Below are positions 35,303-45,143 of a stretch of DNA of 64,000 bases, piece by piece (position 1 is the first letter of the stretch; each line of letters begins with the position of its first letter). Source of the DNA: Syntrophaceticus sp050949745. GTDB lineage: Bacteria; Bacillota; DSM-12270; Thermacetogeniales; Thermacetogeniaceae. The stretch lies in assembly GCA_050949745.1 (NCBI GenBank), contig JBMNGF010000010.1:124001-188000 (forward strand), given 5' to 3'. The translations under genes and the position numbers were made by a program. The notes under the pieces are model-generated. The model worked only from the letters and a program-made list of their open reading frames with translations, made no database searches and was not told where the DNA came from.

Positions 35303-36682
35303 AATAATAAAAGGACGGCTTTCTCTCCTGTATCTTTCCATCTTTCTCTGATAATCTTCCTTTTTAGAAAGAAAATCTTCCCTTCCCAGCAAAGCATAGG
35401 TCTGATGTTTGCCTTCCTCCACACCTGGCTGATCATATGGATTTACATTATACAGATTACCCATAAAGATGGTCAAGGCTTCATAAAAGTAGAACAATGC
35501 GCCAAGAGCTGGAGTGCCATGTTCGCTGAGGGTGATCCGATAACAAGGATGGCCCGCGTTGACCAGGCTCACCTCTGTAGCCAGCTGTTCGATCTGGAGC
35601 TGCTCCTGCATTGTATGACCCTCAAAATAAGCATACTCCACCTCTTTAGAAAAAGCACCTGTAATTTTCAAGTCATTTGGTACCTGATCAATGACTACAA
35701 AACCATAGACTTTATCGGCAGGCCCCTCCTTAAATAACTGGAGCAAGGAATGCTGATCTGTCGCCCCGAGACAGGATAAGGGTGTGGCTCCTATCCTCCC
35801 CACCTGCTCCCCAGTAAGTGTCTCCTTCTTTCCCAGACTTTCCGCCCACAGCTGCATAAACCATAACCCGAACTCCACCAAGAGATTGCTGTAGTTAAAC
35901 AGCACATGGGTGGTTCTCCCCTGTTGGGCATATTGATATAGAGAACTGCCTAAAACCAGGAGTGGGTTTTCTTCATCAACTGCAGTGGTAACCACCCGCT
36001 GCACTGCAGCAGCACCTTCAAGCAGATCCCTGCAGTCGACACCTGCCAGTTCTGCCGGGAGAAAACCTACAGGGGATAAGGCAGAATATCTGCCCCCCAG
36101 ACGGGGTGGAAAGTGAAATAAATAGCACCCAAGTTCAGCGGCGATGCGATTGATCCCATTCTCCTTCTTATCGCAAATAATCACGATATCCCGTTCATCT
36201 CCACCGGCTTCCTTGTATTGCTTATAAAAATAAATAAAATTAGCCGCAGTCTCCGGTGTTGATCCCGATTTACTGGTATAAATAAGGGCTGTCTTACTAA
36301 AATCCAAAATCCGTTCCAGCTGAGCAGCCGGAGCCGGATCAATGTTGTCAAGCACAAAAATACGGGGCGATTGCGCTTCCAAGTAATGATAAGGGCCTTT
36401 GGCAAAATCCAAAATGGCCTTTGTCCCCAAGGCTGAGCCACCGATACCCAGAATCAGAATGTTCTCATATTTTTCCCGCAGTTTCCTGGCAGTGGACTTT
36501 ATATCAGCAATAGTTTCCTCATCCAAAAAAGAAGCGGTGATCGGTATTCGATTCTCTCGCAGATCATCCTGAAATTTTCTAAAAATCAAGGTATCTGACG
36601 GGTTCAGCTCCAGCCCAGCTTCTTTTCCTGATTGTACCAGATGACCTGTATCGATTCTCAATAACCCATCCATACCCCACAC
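35300..36682 (-). CDS. pgi: glucose-6-phosphate isomerase
   Basis: Interconverts glucose 6-phosphate and fructose 6-phosphate. 460 residues. Signatures: LGIGGSALGTKAI, TSKSGSTPETAANF, GGRYSALSPVG, catalytic Glu in GRIGATPLSCLGATDQHS, and NPYDQPGVEEGK. The final codons run into REP R10, whose outer TGA is the stop codon, so the original C-terminus may have been replaced by a few residues. Upstream of glk. Confidence 0.95.
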   Translation of the reverse strand: MWGMDGLLRIDTGHLVQSGKEAGLELNPSDTLIFRKFQDDLRENRIPITASFLDEETIADIKSTARKLREKYENILILGIGGSALGTKAILDFAKGPYHYLEAQSPRIFVLDNIDPAPAAQLERILDFSKTALIYTSKSGSTPETAANFIYFYKQYKEAGGDERDIVIICDKKENGINRIAAELGCYLFHFPPRLGGRYSALSPVGFLPAELAGVDCRDLLEGAAAVQRVVTTAVDEENPLLVLGSSLYQYAQQGRTTHVLFNYSNLLVEFGLWFMQLWAESLGKKETLTGEQVGRIGATPLSCLGATDQHSLLQLFKEGPADKVYGFVVIDQVPNDLKITGAFSKEVEYAYFEGHTMQEQLQIEQLATEVSLVNAGHPCYRITLSEHGTPALGALFYFYEALTIFMGNLYNVNPYDQPGVEEGKHQTYALLGREDFLSKKEDYQRKMERYRRESRPFII

Positions 36683-36728
36683 ATCCTTTCTGGTGACACA
36701 GATATTTATTAGTTTATTCTCCCATTGA

Positions 36729-37586
36729 TCAGCTTATTATATTAGTGGTCAATGCAGCTTTAGGATATTCCTTCCCCAGAAGTACCATTTCACGAAGAGC
36801 CAAGGCTACCCCATCCTCATTATTAGATGCCGTAATATATTGTACATGAGAGCGCACTTCCGGGTGAGCATTGGCAACAGCAAAACCATAACCGGCATAC
36901 TCTAGCATCTCCAGATCATTGAAACTGTCCCCAAAGGCCATCACCTGTTCCCTGCTGATGTTCAGCTGTTCTGCCAGTTTACTCAGAGCCACTCCTTTTG
37001 TCGCCAATCGATGGTTTACCTCAAGATAGCTAGGTTTGGACTTTGTAAGGTGTGCATCAAAACCTTTCCTGTAAAGGATCTCACGCAATTCTGCCAGTTC
37101 CTGATCGATTAAGTTCTCATTATCGATCAACAGCATTTTATAAGGAAGGCCTTTTTCCAGCAGGTCCTCAAGATCATCCACCCTTGTAAAAGGAATACCA
37201 GCCAAATGCTCGTAGTGCTCCCCAGCCTCTGTCACACGCTCAACATAAATCTTATCTTCAAGATAATAATTGGCTTGTATTTTTTTACTGCGTCCATACT
37301 GAATCGCAATTCTAGATATCTCCTGGGAAAGGGGACAGTTGTAAAGCACCTCCCCTGAAAAAACATTCTTGACCAAAGCACCCTGATATGTAATCAAAGG
37401 AACATCAAATTCCAACTGCTCAGCATAGGGACGCGCCGAAGGCAGCATCCGCCCTGTGGCTAGAGTGACAGTAACCCCCGCCTCCCGTACCTCCTGCAGA
37501 ATATCTTTGGAAAACTGCGAAATTGTCAAATCATCCCGCAGCAGTGTATCATCAAGATCAATGGCTACCAGTTTAATTTCCTGCAT
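36729..37586 (-). CDS. Cof-type HAD-superfamily phosphatase
   Basis: Haloacid dehalogenase-like sugar-phosphate or flavin-phosphate hydrolase. The ATG at 37586 gives MQEIKLVAIDLDDTLLRDD with the catalytic DxD; a GTG at 37601 adding five residues has no properly spaced ribosome site. About 285 residues: motif II VTLATGR, a C2 cap domain (about 85-190), motif III lysine in NHRLATKGVALSKLAEQL and motif IV AFGDSFNDLEML. Substrate not deducible. Precedes pgi in the minus-strand series. Confidence 0.9.
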   Translation of the reverse strand: MQEIKLVAIDLDDTLLRDDLTISQFSKDILQEVREAGVTVTLATGRMLPSARPYAEQLEFDVPLITYQGALVKNVFSGEVLYNCPLSQEISRIAIQYGRSKKIQANYYLEDKIYVERVTEAGEHYEHLAGIPFTRVDDLEDLLEKGLPYKMLLIDNENLIDQELAELREILYRKGFDAHLTKSKPSYLEVNHRLATKGVALSKLAEQLNISREQVMAFGDSFNDLEMLEYAGYGFAVANAHPEVRSHVQYITASNNEDGVALALREMVLLGKEYPKAALTTNIIS

Positions 37587-37969
37587 CCTAAAGTCATTCA
37601 CTCCATTTCAGTATCATTGAAAAGAGTTGCACAGATATAAGTTGTTTGTGCCCCAGTCTTTATCTACTAGTTTAACATATTAGTGGCAGACCTTCTTCAT
37701 CACCACCAGGCTAAAATGTGAGCAGCACAGGCAAGACCGGCAGCACTGGCACCAATAATGAGATATTCTTGCTGCCAGTTCTTCGGTCAGCGAACTGGTT
37801 ACCAACTTGCTTCTGTAATGTATAGTGAGTTGACAGACTAAATACACAGAAATCCTTTGTAGGTGTAAAAGTCTCTGTTATATTCCCCTTGAGAGTTCAT
37901 GTAGCAAGAGAAGATAAACAATATTTGATGAAGGAAATAAGAAGAATGTCCCTTTGCTTCATCTTTGCT
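37587..37969 (-). other. intergenic with possible flavoprotein remnant
   Basis: Mostly non-coding. On the minus strand at about 37700-37770 a short frame reads EYLIIGASAAGLACAAHIL before TGA. This looks like the FAD/NAD-binding GxxxxG start of an oxidoreductase and may be the remains of a lost gene. Nothing else recognisable. Confidence 0.35.
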
Positions 37970-39775
37970 TCATGTTAAAAATTTATTTAAGTCCTCCGCA
38001 ACTCTCCTGTTCATTCCTGGCACTGCAGCCAGTTCATCGATGGAAGCCTTGCGTATACGCTTTAATGAACCGAAATGCCTGAGCAGTGCCTCCTGCCTCT
38101 TTTTACCGATTCCCGGCACTTGCCTCAAAACAGATGCCTTCATCCTGCGCTGGCGCAATTTTTTTTGGTAGGTGAGAGCAAAGCGATGAGCCTCATCACG
38201 AGCCTGCTGCAGCAGGTGCAGCCCCGGATGACTGGGGGGAAGAACAAGGGGATCACTGCGTCCTGGTAGATAAATCTCTTCTTTCTCCTCAGCTAGCGAA
38301 GCTATATCAAAGTGTGGGGAGTCGATTTGCTGTAAGGCCTCTAAAGCTGAATTCAGCTGGCCCTTTCCTCCATCGATCAAAAGCAGATCAGGGAGGTTGT
38401 TTTTGGCACTGCTGCCCACACGGCGCTTCACTGACTCCTGTACAGCTGCGTAATCATCACCATAAAGCTCTGCCTTGATCCTATAATGGCGGTATCCCTT
38501 TTTATCAGGCCGCCCATCGATAAAACAGACCAGGGAGCCTACAGTTTCCTGCCCACCCAGGTGTGAAATATCGATGCACTCCAACCTTACAGGAGGTTTA
38601 TCCAAGCCCAAGGCCTTTTGCAAATCCAAAACCATAGCTATCCCTTTTTCACGATTTTTCAGCGAACTGCGATAGTGCTGCTCAGCGATAATACTTGCAT
38701 TTTCCAGAGCCATTCCCACCAGCTCCTTACCTCGGCCACGCTTGGGGAACCGAATTTTCACCTGTCTCCCTTTTTGACCAGTCAGCCAGGAGGCCAGTAG
38801 GTCAGCTTCATCTACCTGAGCACTGGTGAGAATTGCGGAAGGAATCTCCCTTCCCCTCTGGTAGTATCTTTTGATAAATGAGGAGAGAACTTCCCCCTCA
38901 GGCAGCCCCTCTGCGCCTGTGAGAAAATAATGTTCCTGTGCAACAACATTACCACCCCGGGAACGCAATACTACCACACACACCTCACCCAGGTAACTCC
39001 CTACTGCCAGAATATCCTGATCAGGACCTGTTGCCCTGGCTACCCTCTGATGTTCGCCCAGTTTATTGATCGCATCCAGCTGATTGCGCAGCCGGGCAGC
39101 TTCCTCAAAGTCCAGCTTTTCTGCAGCATCCTTCATCTGATGGCTCAGGCGTTTTTCCACCTCATGGGTCTTTCCCTCCAGAAACAGAACCAATTGTTCG
39201 ATCATCTCCTGGTATTTTTCAGGAGACACATTCCCTACACAGGGGCCCAGACACTGTTTGATCTGTCCATTGAGGCAAGTCCTGCTGCGAGGTGCCAATT
39301 TGCGTTCAGAGCAAGTGCGAAAGGGAAAAAGTTTGCGCAAAAGTTCCAAGGTTTCTTTAACAGCACCCACATTGGGATATGGCCCGAAATAGCTAGAACC
39401 ATCCCTCACCAGGTTGCGTGTCATCATCACCCTGGGCAGTTCCTCTGCAGTCACCCTGATATATGGATAGGATTTATCATCCTTAAGCTGAATATTGTAC
39501 TTTGGACGATACTCTTTGATCAGGTTGCATTCCAAGACTAGGGCTTCCGCTTCGGTATCAGTTACTATGTACTCCAGGCGTGCGGCCTCCTCTGTCATTT
39601 TCCTGATCCGTTCGCTAAGCCCCCTGGGCTGAAAGTAAGACCGCAGGCGGTTAGGCAGAGAGACCGCCTTCCCTACATAAATAACCCTTCCCGACCGGTT
39701 CCGGAAAATATAGACCCCCGGCCTGTCAGGGATAAGATCCAGCTCTTTCTTGACATTCTGTACCTGTATCGCCAC
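37970..39775 (-). CDS. uvrC: excinuclease ABC subunit C
   Basis: Makes the two incisions in nucleotide excision repair. 601 residues, intact. GIY-YIG domain with PDRPGVYIFRNRSGRVIYVGK (N-terminal), Cys-rich linker, UVR motif (RLSHQMKDAAEKLDFEEAARLR, about 200-235) that docks UvrB, RNase H-like domain with ECIDISHLGG and LLIDGGKGQL, and C-terminal helix-hairpin-helix pair (VPGIGKKRQEALLRHFGS). Its partners uvrA and uvrB just upstream are frameshifted. Confidence 0.97.
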   Translation of the reverse strand: MAIQVQNVKKELDLIPDRPGVYIFRNRSGRVIYVGKAVSLPNRLRSYFQPRGLSERIRKMTEEAARLEYIVTDTEAEALVLECNLIKEYRPKYNIQLKDDKSYPYIRVTAEELPRVMMTRNLVRDGSSYFGPYPNVGAVKETLELLRKLFPFRTCSERKLAPRSRTCLNGQIKQCLGPCVGNVSPEKYQEMIEQLVLFLEGKTHEVEKRLSHQMKDAAEKLDFEEAARLRNQLDAINKLGEHQRVARATGPDQDILAVGSYLGEVCVVVLRSRGGNVVAQEHYFLTGAEGLPEGEVLSSFIKRYYQRGREIPSAILTSAQVDEADLLASWLTGQKGRQVKIRFPKRGRGKELVGMALENASIIAEQHYRSSLKNREKGIAMVLDLQKALGLDKPPVRLECIDISHLGGQETVGSLVCFIDGRPDKKGYRHYRIKAELYGDDYAAVQESVKRRVGSSAKNNLPDLLLIDGGKGQLNSALEALQQIDSPHFDIASLAEEKEEIYLPGRSDPLVLPPSHPGLHLLQQARDEAHRFALTYQKKLRQRRMKASVLRQVPGIGKKRQEALLRHFGSLKRIRKASIDELAAVPGMNRRVAEDLNKFLT

Positions 39776-39793
39776 ATCTCCATCTCCTTGCTA

Positions 39794-39830
39794 ATGCAAT
39801 GGAATCCAATGGGGACAGTTCCTGTTGCAT
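39794..39830 (+). repeat. REP-like palindrome R11 (ATGCAA arms)
   Basis: ATGCAA (39794-39799) and TTGCAT (39825-39830) flank a core containing GGGGACAGTTCCTG. Between uvrA and uvrC. Confidence 0.75.
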
Positions 39831-39844
39831 TTCCCCACTAGATA

Positions 39845-42744
39845 TTAACCGCTAACTAGGGCGGTTTTATCGGCCTGACGCTGGGTGGGGTTGGCAACCT
39901 GGAACACTTCTTTTAAGTAGCGGCCAGTATAAGAGTTATGATTGCCGGCAACCTCTTCTGGCGTTCCGGTGGCTATCACCTGGCCTCCCCCCGCTCCTCC
40001 TTCAGGACCCAGATCGATGATGTAATCCGCTGTTTTAATCACATCCAGGTTATGCTCGATGACCACAACTGTATTGCCCTTTTCCACAAGCCTCTCTAAG
40101 ACCAGCAACAGCCTCCTGATATCCTCTTTATGCAGACCTGTTGTTGGCTCATCCAAAATATAGAGTGTGCGGCCTTTGCTGCGCCGTGAAAGCTCTGTGG
40201 CCAGTTTGACACGCTGGGCCTCCCCGCCTGACAGGGTGGTGGCAGGCTGTCCCAGCTTAATATAGCCCAATCCCACATCAACCAGTGTCTGCAGTTTACG
40301 GTGCACTTTAGGAATGTTCTGAAAAAACTCATTTGCCTCACTGACGGTCATATCCAGAACCTCAGCTATGTTCTTACCCTTGTACTTGACCTCCAGTGTT
40401 TCGCGGTTATAGCGGCTCCCCCTGCACTCATCACAGGGAACATAGACATCAGGCAAAAAGTGCATCTCAATTTTGATAATCCCATCCCCACGGCAGGCTT
40501 CACAGCGTCCACCCCGCACATTAAAGCTGAAACGGCCTGGGCGGTAGCCTTTCATTCGTGACGCCGGGGTTAAGGAAAAAAGTTCCCTGATCCCGTCAAA
40601 TGCCCCTGTATAGGTGGCCGGATTTGACCTTGGGGTTCTCCCAATAGGGGACTGGTCGATCTTTATGACTTTGTCAAGATGTTCGACACCGAGCATCTGG
40701 CGAAAAGCTCCAGGATGAGCACGAGAACCTTGAAGCTTCTGAGCAAGCCCCTTATAAATAATCTCATCCAGCAGGGTGCTCTTCCCTGATCCAGAGACTC
40801 CGGTAATACAAACAAAAAGCCCTAAAGGAATCTTCACATCAATGTCTTTTAAATTGAACTCCTGGGCACCCTTCACCTCCAGCCAGCGCTCATTTGGCTT
40901 ACGGCGCCCTTCTGGCACAGGTATATCCCTGCGCCCACTCAAGTATTGCCCGGTGATCGATTCTTTCACCTTGACGATCTCTTCCAGTGTTCCCTGAGCA
41001 ATCAGCTCCCCGCCGTGGACCCCTGCACCAGGACCGATGTCGATGATCTGATCCGCATTGAGCATCATCTCTTCATCATGCTCCACAACGATCAGGGTGT
41101 TTCCCTAGATCGCGCAGATGCTTCAGTGTCCCAATCAGCCTGGTGTTGTCCCTTGGATGCAGCCCGATGCTCGGCTCATCCAAGATATAGAGAACACCTA
41201 CCAGGCCAGAGCCGATCTGGGTAGCCAACCTGATCCTCTGTGCCTCACCCCCGGCCAGTGTCCCTGCTGAACGATCCAATGAGAGATAGTCAAGCCCCAC
41301 ATTCACTAAAAAGTTAAGGCGAGAGCTGATTTCTTTCACCACCTGATGAGCGATCTGCTCCTCCCTGGTGGTCAGGGAAAGATTTTGTATAAACGACTGC
41401 GCCTCCGAAATCGTATAGCCTGTTACCTCAGCGATGTTCTTGCCGCCGACTGTTACCGCCAGGCTCTCCGGCCGCAGTCTTGCTCCTTCACAGCCGGGGC
41501 AGGGACGGGAAGCCATAAAACGCCGCTCAATATATTCCCGCACATCTTCAGAATCCGTTTCCCTATAACGGCGCATCAAATGGTTGACTAGTCCCTCAAA
41601 TTTACCGTGCCAGTTCCTTGTCTGTCCAAAATGGTCTTCATAATGAAAACGAATTTCCTCATCTGTTCCGTAGAGAAGTACATCCTGCACTTGTGGTGGC
41701 AGATCCTTGTAAGGTCTGTCCCAACTGCACTTATAATGATCCAAGAGCGATTTCACTACCTGCGGATAATAGTTCTGGGTAGATTGGGTCCAGGGCAATA
41801 AGGCACCCGCCCGGACAGCTCTATCCCTGTCGACCACCAGTTCAGGATCTACCTCCATCCTGTAGCCGAGTCCTGAACATTCACTGCAGGCCCCGTAAGG
41901 GTTGTTGAAGGAAAAGAGACGAGGAGTAATCTCCGCCAAACTGATCCCACACTCCGGGCAGGCGAAGTTCTGGCTGAACACTACATCCTCACCATCAACA
42001 GGAACAGCTACAGCGATCCCCTCACCGAGTCCCAGAGCAGTCTCCAGAGAATCGGCCAGGCGGTTCTCCAATCCCGGCCGTACAACCAGGCGATCGACCA
42101 CTACATCTATATCATGCTTTTTATATCTCTCCAAGGTGATGTCTTCATCAAGCTCCCGGATCTCGCCATTGACACGTACCCGTACAAAGCCCTTTTTCTG
42201 CAGGTCCTTAAGGATCCGCTGATGTTCACCCTTTTTCCCGCGCACAATCGGCGCCATTAGCTGAATCTTAGTCCCCTCAGGGTGATCCATGATCTGGTCA
42301 ACCATCTGGGAAACCGTCTGCTGCTGAACCGACCTGCCACACTGAGGACAGTGGGGCTTACCGATGCGAGCGAACAAAAGCCGCAGATAGTCAAAGATCT
42401 CTGTTACCGTCCCCACAGTAGATCTGGGATTGCGGCTTCCTGCCTTCTGATCGATAGAAATAGCGGGAGAAAGCCCTTCAATATAGTCCACATCTGGCTT
42501 GTCAGCAATCCCCAAAGAACTGCCGGGCATAAGCGGAAAGGGACTCCACATAGCGGCGCTGCCCCTCTGCATAAATTGTATCAAAAGCTAATGAAGACTT
42601 TCCTGACCCGGAAAGTCCGGTAATCACCACTAATTTATTGCGGGGTATCTCCACATCGATATTTTTCAGGTTGTGGACCCGCGCCCCCCGGATGACAATT
42701 TTATCCCTCTCCGGGAGGTCGATTTCTTTTTCTCTTGCACACAT
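39845..42744 (-). pseudogene. uvrA: excinuclease ABC subunit A, two frameshifts
   Basis: Damage-recognition ATPase of nucleotide excision repair. Starts MCAREKEIDLPERDKIVIRG with Walker A GLSGSGKSSLAFD. One extra T near 42515 breaks SAYARQF from LGIADKPDVDYI; one extra A near 41101 breaks HLRDLG from TLIVVEHDEEMM. All other parts are intact: zinc fingers (CPQCGRS, CPECG, CSECSG, CEACRGDG, CDECRGS), two signature motifs (LAGGEAQRIRL and LSGGEAQRVKL), second Walker A GVSGSGKSTL. Corrected length is about 960 residues. Both breaks are one-base insertions in runs. Confidence 0.92.
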
Positions 42745-42819
42745 GATTTCTTTTGATGCCTCCCTGTCACATCCATTTCTGCATCTATCTCAAACTCATC
42801 TTCTAGCTGTTTTATGGAT

Positions 42820-44829
42820 TTAGCTTTTGCGGCGTGACCGTGCAGACAGTTCTTTGCGCAGTTCAATGATCAAATCACGCACCCCCGCCGCTTTCTCAAA
42901 GGCTAGTTCTCTGGCAGACTGACGCATCTCCTGATCCAACCGGGAAATAAGCTTTTCCAATTCCTTATTGCTCATGCTGTCCAGGGGTTTCCCAGCCCTG
43001 TAGGCTCCCCTCTCCTCGGCAACCTCAGCTGGGAGAGTTATTTCGATCACATCCCTGACAGCCTTCTGAACAGTGCGCGGCACAATGCCATGCTGTTCAT
43101 TGTAATCCATTTGAATCTGGCGCCTTCTATTTGTCTCACCGATAGACCGCTTCATAGAGTCAGTGATTCTATCCGCATACATGATCACTTTGCCCTCTGC
43201 ATTTCTGGCAGCTCGCCCTGTAGTCTGAATCAAAGAGCGTTCAGAGCGCAGAAACCCTTCTTTATCCGCATCCAATATAGCCACAAGTGCTACCTCAGGG
43301 AGATCAAGCCCCTCCCGTAGGAGGTTGATACCCACCAGCACATCAAATAGCCCCCAGGCGCAGATCCCGCAGGATTTCCATCCGCTCAAGAGTTTTTATT
43401 TCTGAATGCATGTAACGCACACGGATTCCTAATTCACGCAGGTAATCGGTCAGATCCTCAGCCATCTTTTTCGTCAGAGTAGTCACCAACACCCGCTGCT
43501 GTTTGTCTACCCTGACTCTGATCTGTTCCACCAGATCATCTACCTGTCCTTTGGCAGGACGCACCTCTACCTCTGGATCTATCAACCCGGTAGGCCGCAC
43601 GATCTGCTCTACTACCTGGTGACTGTGATCTATCTCAAATGCTCCCTGGAGTAGCCGATACAAATATAGCCTGTGGCACCCTGGCCAGGAACTCATCAAA
43701 GCGCAGCGGCCTGTTATCCAGGGCTGAGGGAAGTCTGAACCCGTAGTCCACCAGGGTACTCTTTCTGCTGAAGTCACCGGCATACATCCCATTGACCTGA
43801 GGCACTGTGATATGTGACTCATCGATCACTACCATAAAATCTTCCGGGAAGAAGTCGAGCAAACAGTAAGGAGGATCTCCTGGCTTACGCCCGGTTAAAT
43901 GACGGGAATAATTCTCAATCCCCTTACAGATACCCACCTCCCGCATCATCTCAAGATCATAACGAGTGCGCTGCTCCAGACGCTGGGCCTCCAAGAGTTT
44001 ATCCTCTCTGCGCAGTTCAGCTAAGCGTTCATCCAACTCCTTTTCGATCCCCTGGATCGCTCTTTCCATTTGCTCAGGAGCGGTTACATAGTGAGAAGCA
44101 GGAAAAACCACCGCATGTAGGCGCCGGGCCAGAACCTCACCTGTAAGGGTATCTATCTCTAAAATGCGATCGATTTCATCACCGAAAAACTCCACCCTCA
44201 GGGCTTTTTCAGTGAAAGAAGCGGGAAAGATCTCCAGCACATCCCCCCGCACCCGGAAAGCATCCCCGCGTAAACTCATAATCATTGCGCTGGTAATGGA
44301 TGTCCACCAGGCGTGCGATTACCTGATCACGGTCGATGTTCATCCCCTGGCGCAGAGAAACCATCATCTCACGGTAATAGACCGGAGACCCTAAACCGTA
44401 GATACAGGACACACTAGCTACAATGATCACATCATCCCGCTCAAAAATGCTGGCAGTAGCTGAATGCCGCAGCTTATCTAATTCCTCATTTAATGAAGAG
44501 TCCTTTTCAATATAGGTATCGGTCTGGGGCACATAAGCCTCAGGCTGGTAGTAGTCATAGTAGCTGACGAAATATTCCACTGCATGATCAGGAAAAAACT
44601 CCCGAAACTCCCCGCAGAGCTGTGCAGCCAAGGTCTTATTAGGAGCAATAACCAGTGTAGGCTTCTGTACCTCCTGGATAACTCCAGCAATTGTAAAGGT
44701 TTTTCCTGAACCAGTTACCCCTAGCAGAGTCTGAAAAGGCATACCAGAAGTAATACCTGTGCTCAAAGAAGATATGGCCTTTGGCTGATCTCCAGTAGGG
44801 GAAAATAGAGACTTTAAGGTAAATTTCAT
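42820..44829 (-). pseudogene. uvrB: excinuclease ABC subunit B, three frameshifts
   Basis: DNA helicase-like damage-verification subunit. Start MKFTLKSLFSPTGDQPKAI, Walker A GVTGSGKTF, beta-hairpin region YYDYYQPEAYVPQTDTYIEKD, Walker B VIDESH, C-terminal helicase motifs (LVTTLTKKMAEDL, GINLLREGLDLPEV) and UVR tail LISRLDQEMRQSARELAFEKAA. The frame breaks at about 44255 (extra C in TTCCGGG), 43645 (extra G in CCAGGGAG) and 43353 (extra G in a G-run). All three are one-base insertions; deleting them gives a normal 660-residue UvrB. Confidence 0.92.
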
Positions 44830-44947
44830 CTATAACACCCGCTTTTAGCAAAAATAGCTGATAAATTAGAAGATAACCAGACTTTTCATACTGTCAAGCG
44901 TAAAATATTCATATTATCTACCTATACAACGCATTATACCATAAATG

Positions 44948-45117
44948 ATGGTTAGTCGTTGGTCAATAGCCTTTAGCCATTATTTGTTGGTGGTTGGAAA
45001 AAAGAATCTTCGGTCAGGACATGGGTAATATAAATTGTCCATCTCCTGAAAAACGGGATACTGATTCAAAGCAAGTTTTTGGGACACTTCAGACTTCAGA
45101 CATCTTTTACGGCTTCT
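44948..45117 (+). repeat. M-repeat, near-complete copy M4
   Basis: GGTTAGTCGTTGGTC, TGTTGGTGGTTGGAAAAAAG, TCAGGACATGGGTAATATAA, CTGAAAAACGGGATACTGAT, GGGACACTTCAGACTTCAGA. REP R12 begins 12 bp after it, matching the M3-R10 arrangement. Confidence 0.75.
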
Positions 45118-45128
45118 TGTGAAACGGG

Positions 45129-45143
45129 TGTAACACGGGGACG
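45129..45143 (+). repeat. left half of REP R12, interrupted by IS element
   Basis: TGTAACACGGGGACG; the right half CGGGGGTCTTGTCACG resumes at 46792 beyond the IS element. Joined with loss of one CG they recreate the REP seen at 52239. Confidence 0.75.

Noticed and set aside
38930..39541. 203-codon plus-strand frame inside uvrC
   Set aside because: Antisense shadow of an intact uvrC; no ribosome site and no family-like sequence. The same applies to the long antisense frames within ctpB and the ABC ATPase.
439..44255. Genome-wide programmed +1 frameshifting as explanation of all broken genes
   Set aside because: The sites share no slippery codon, no following stop and no stimulator like that of prfB.
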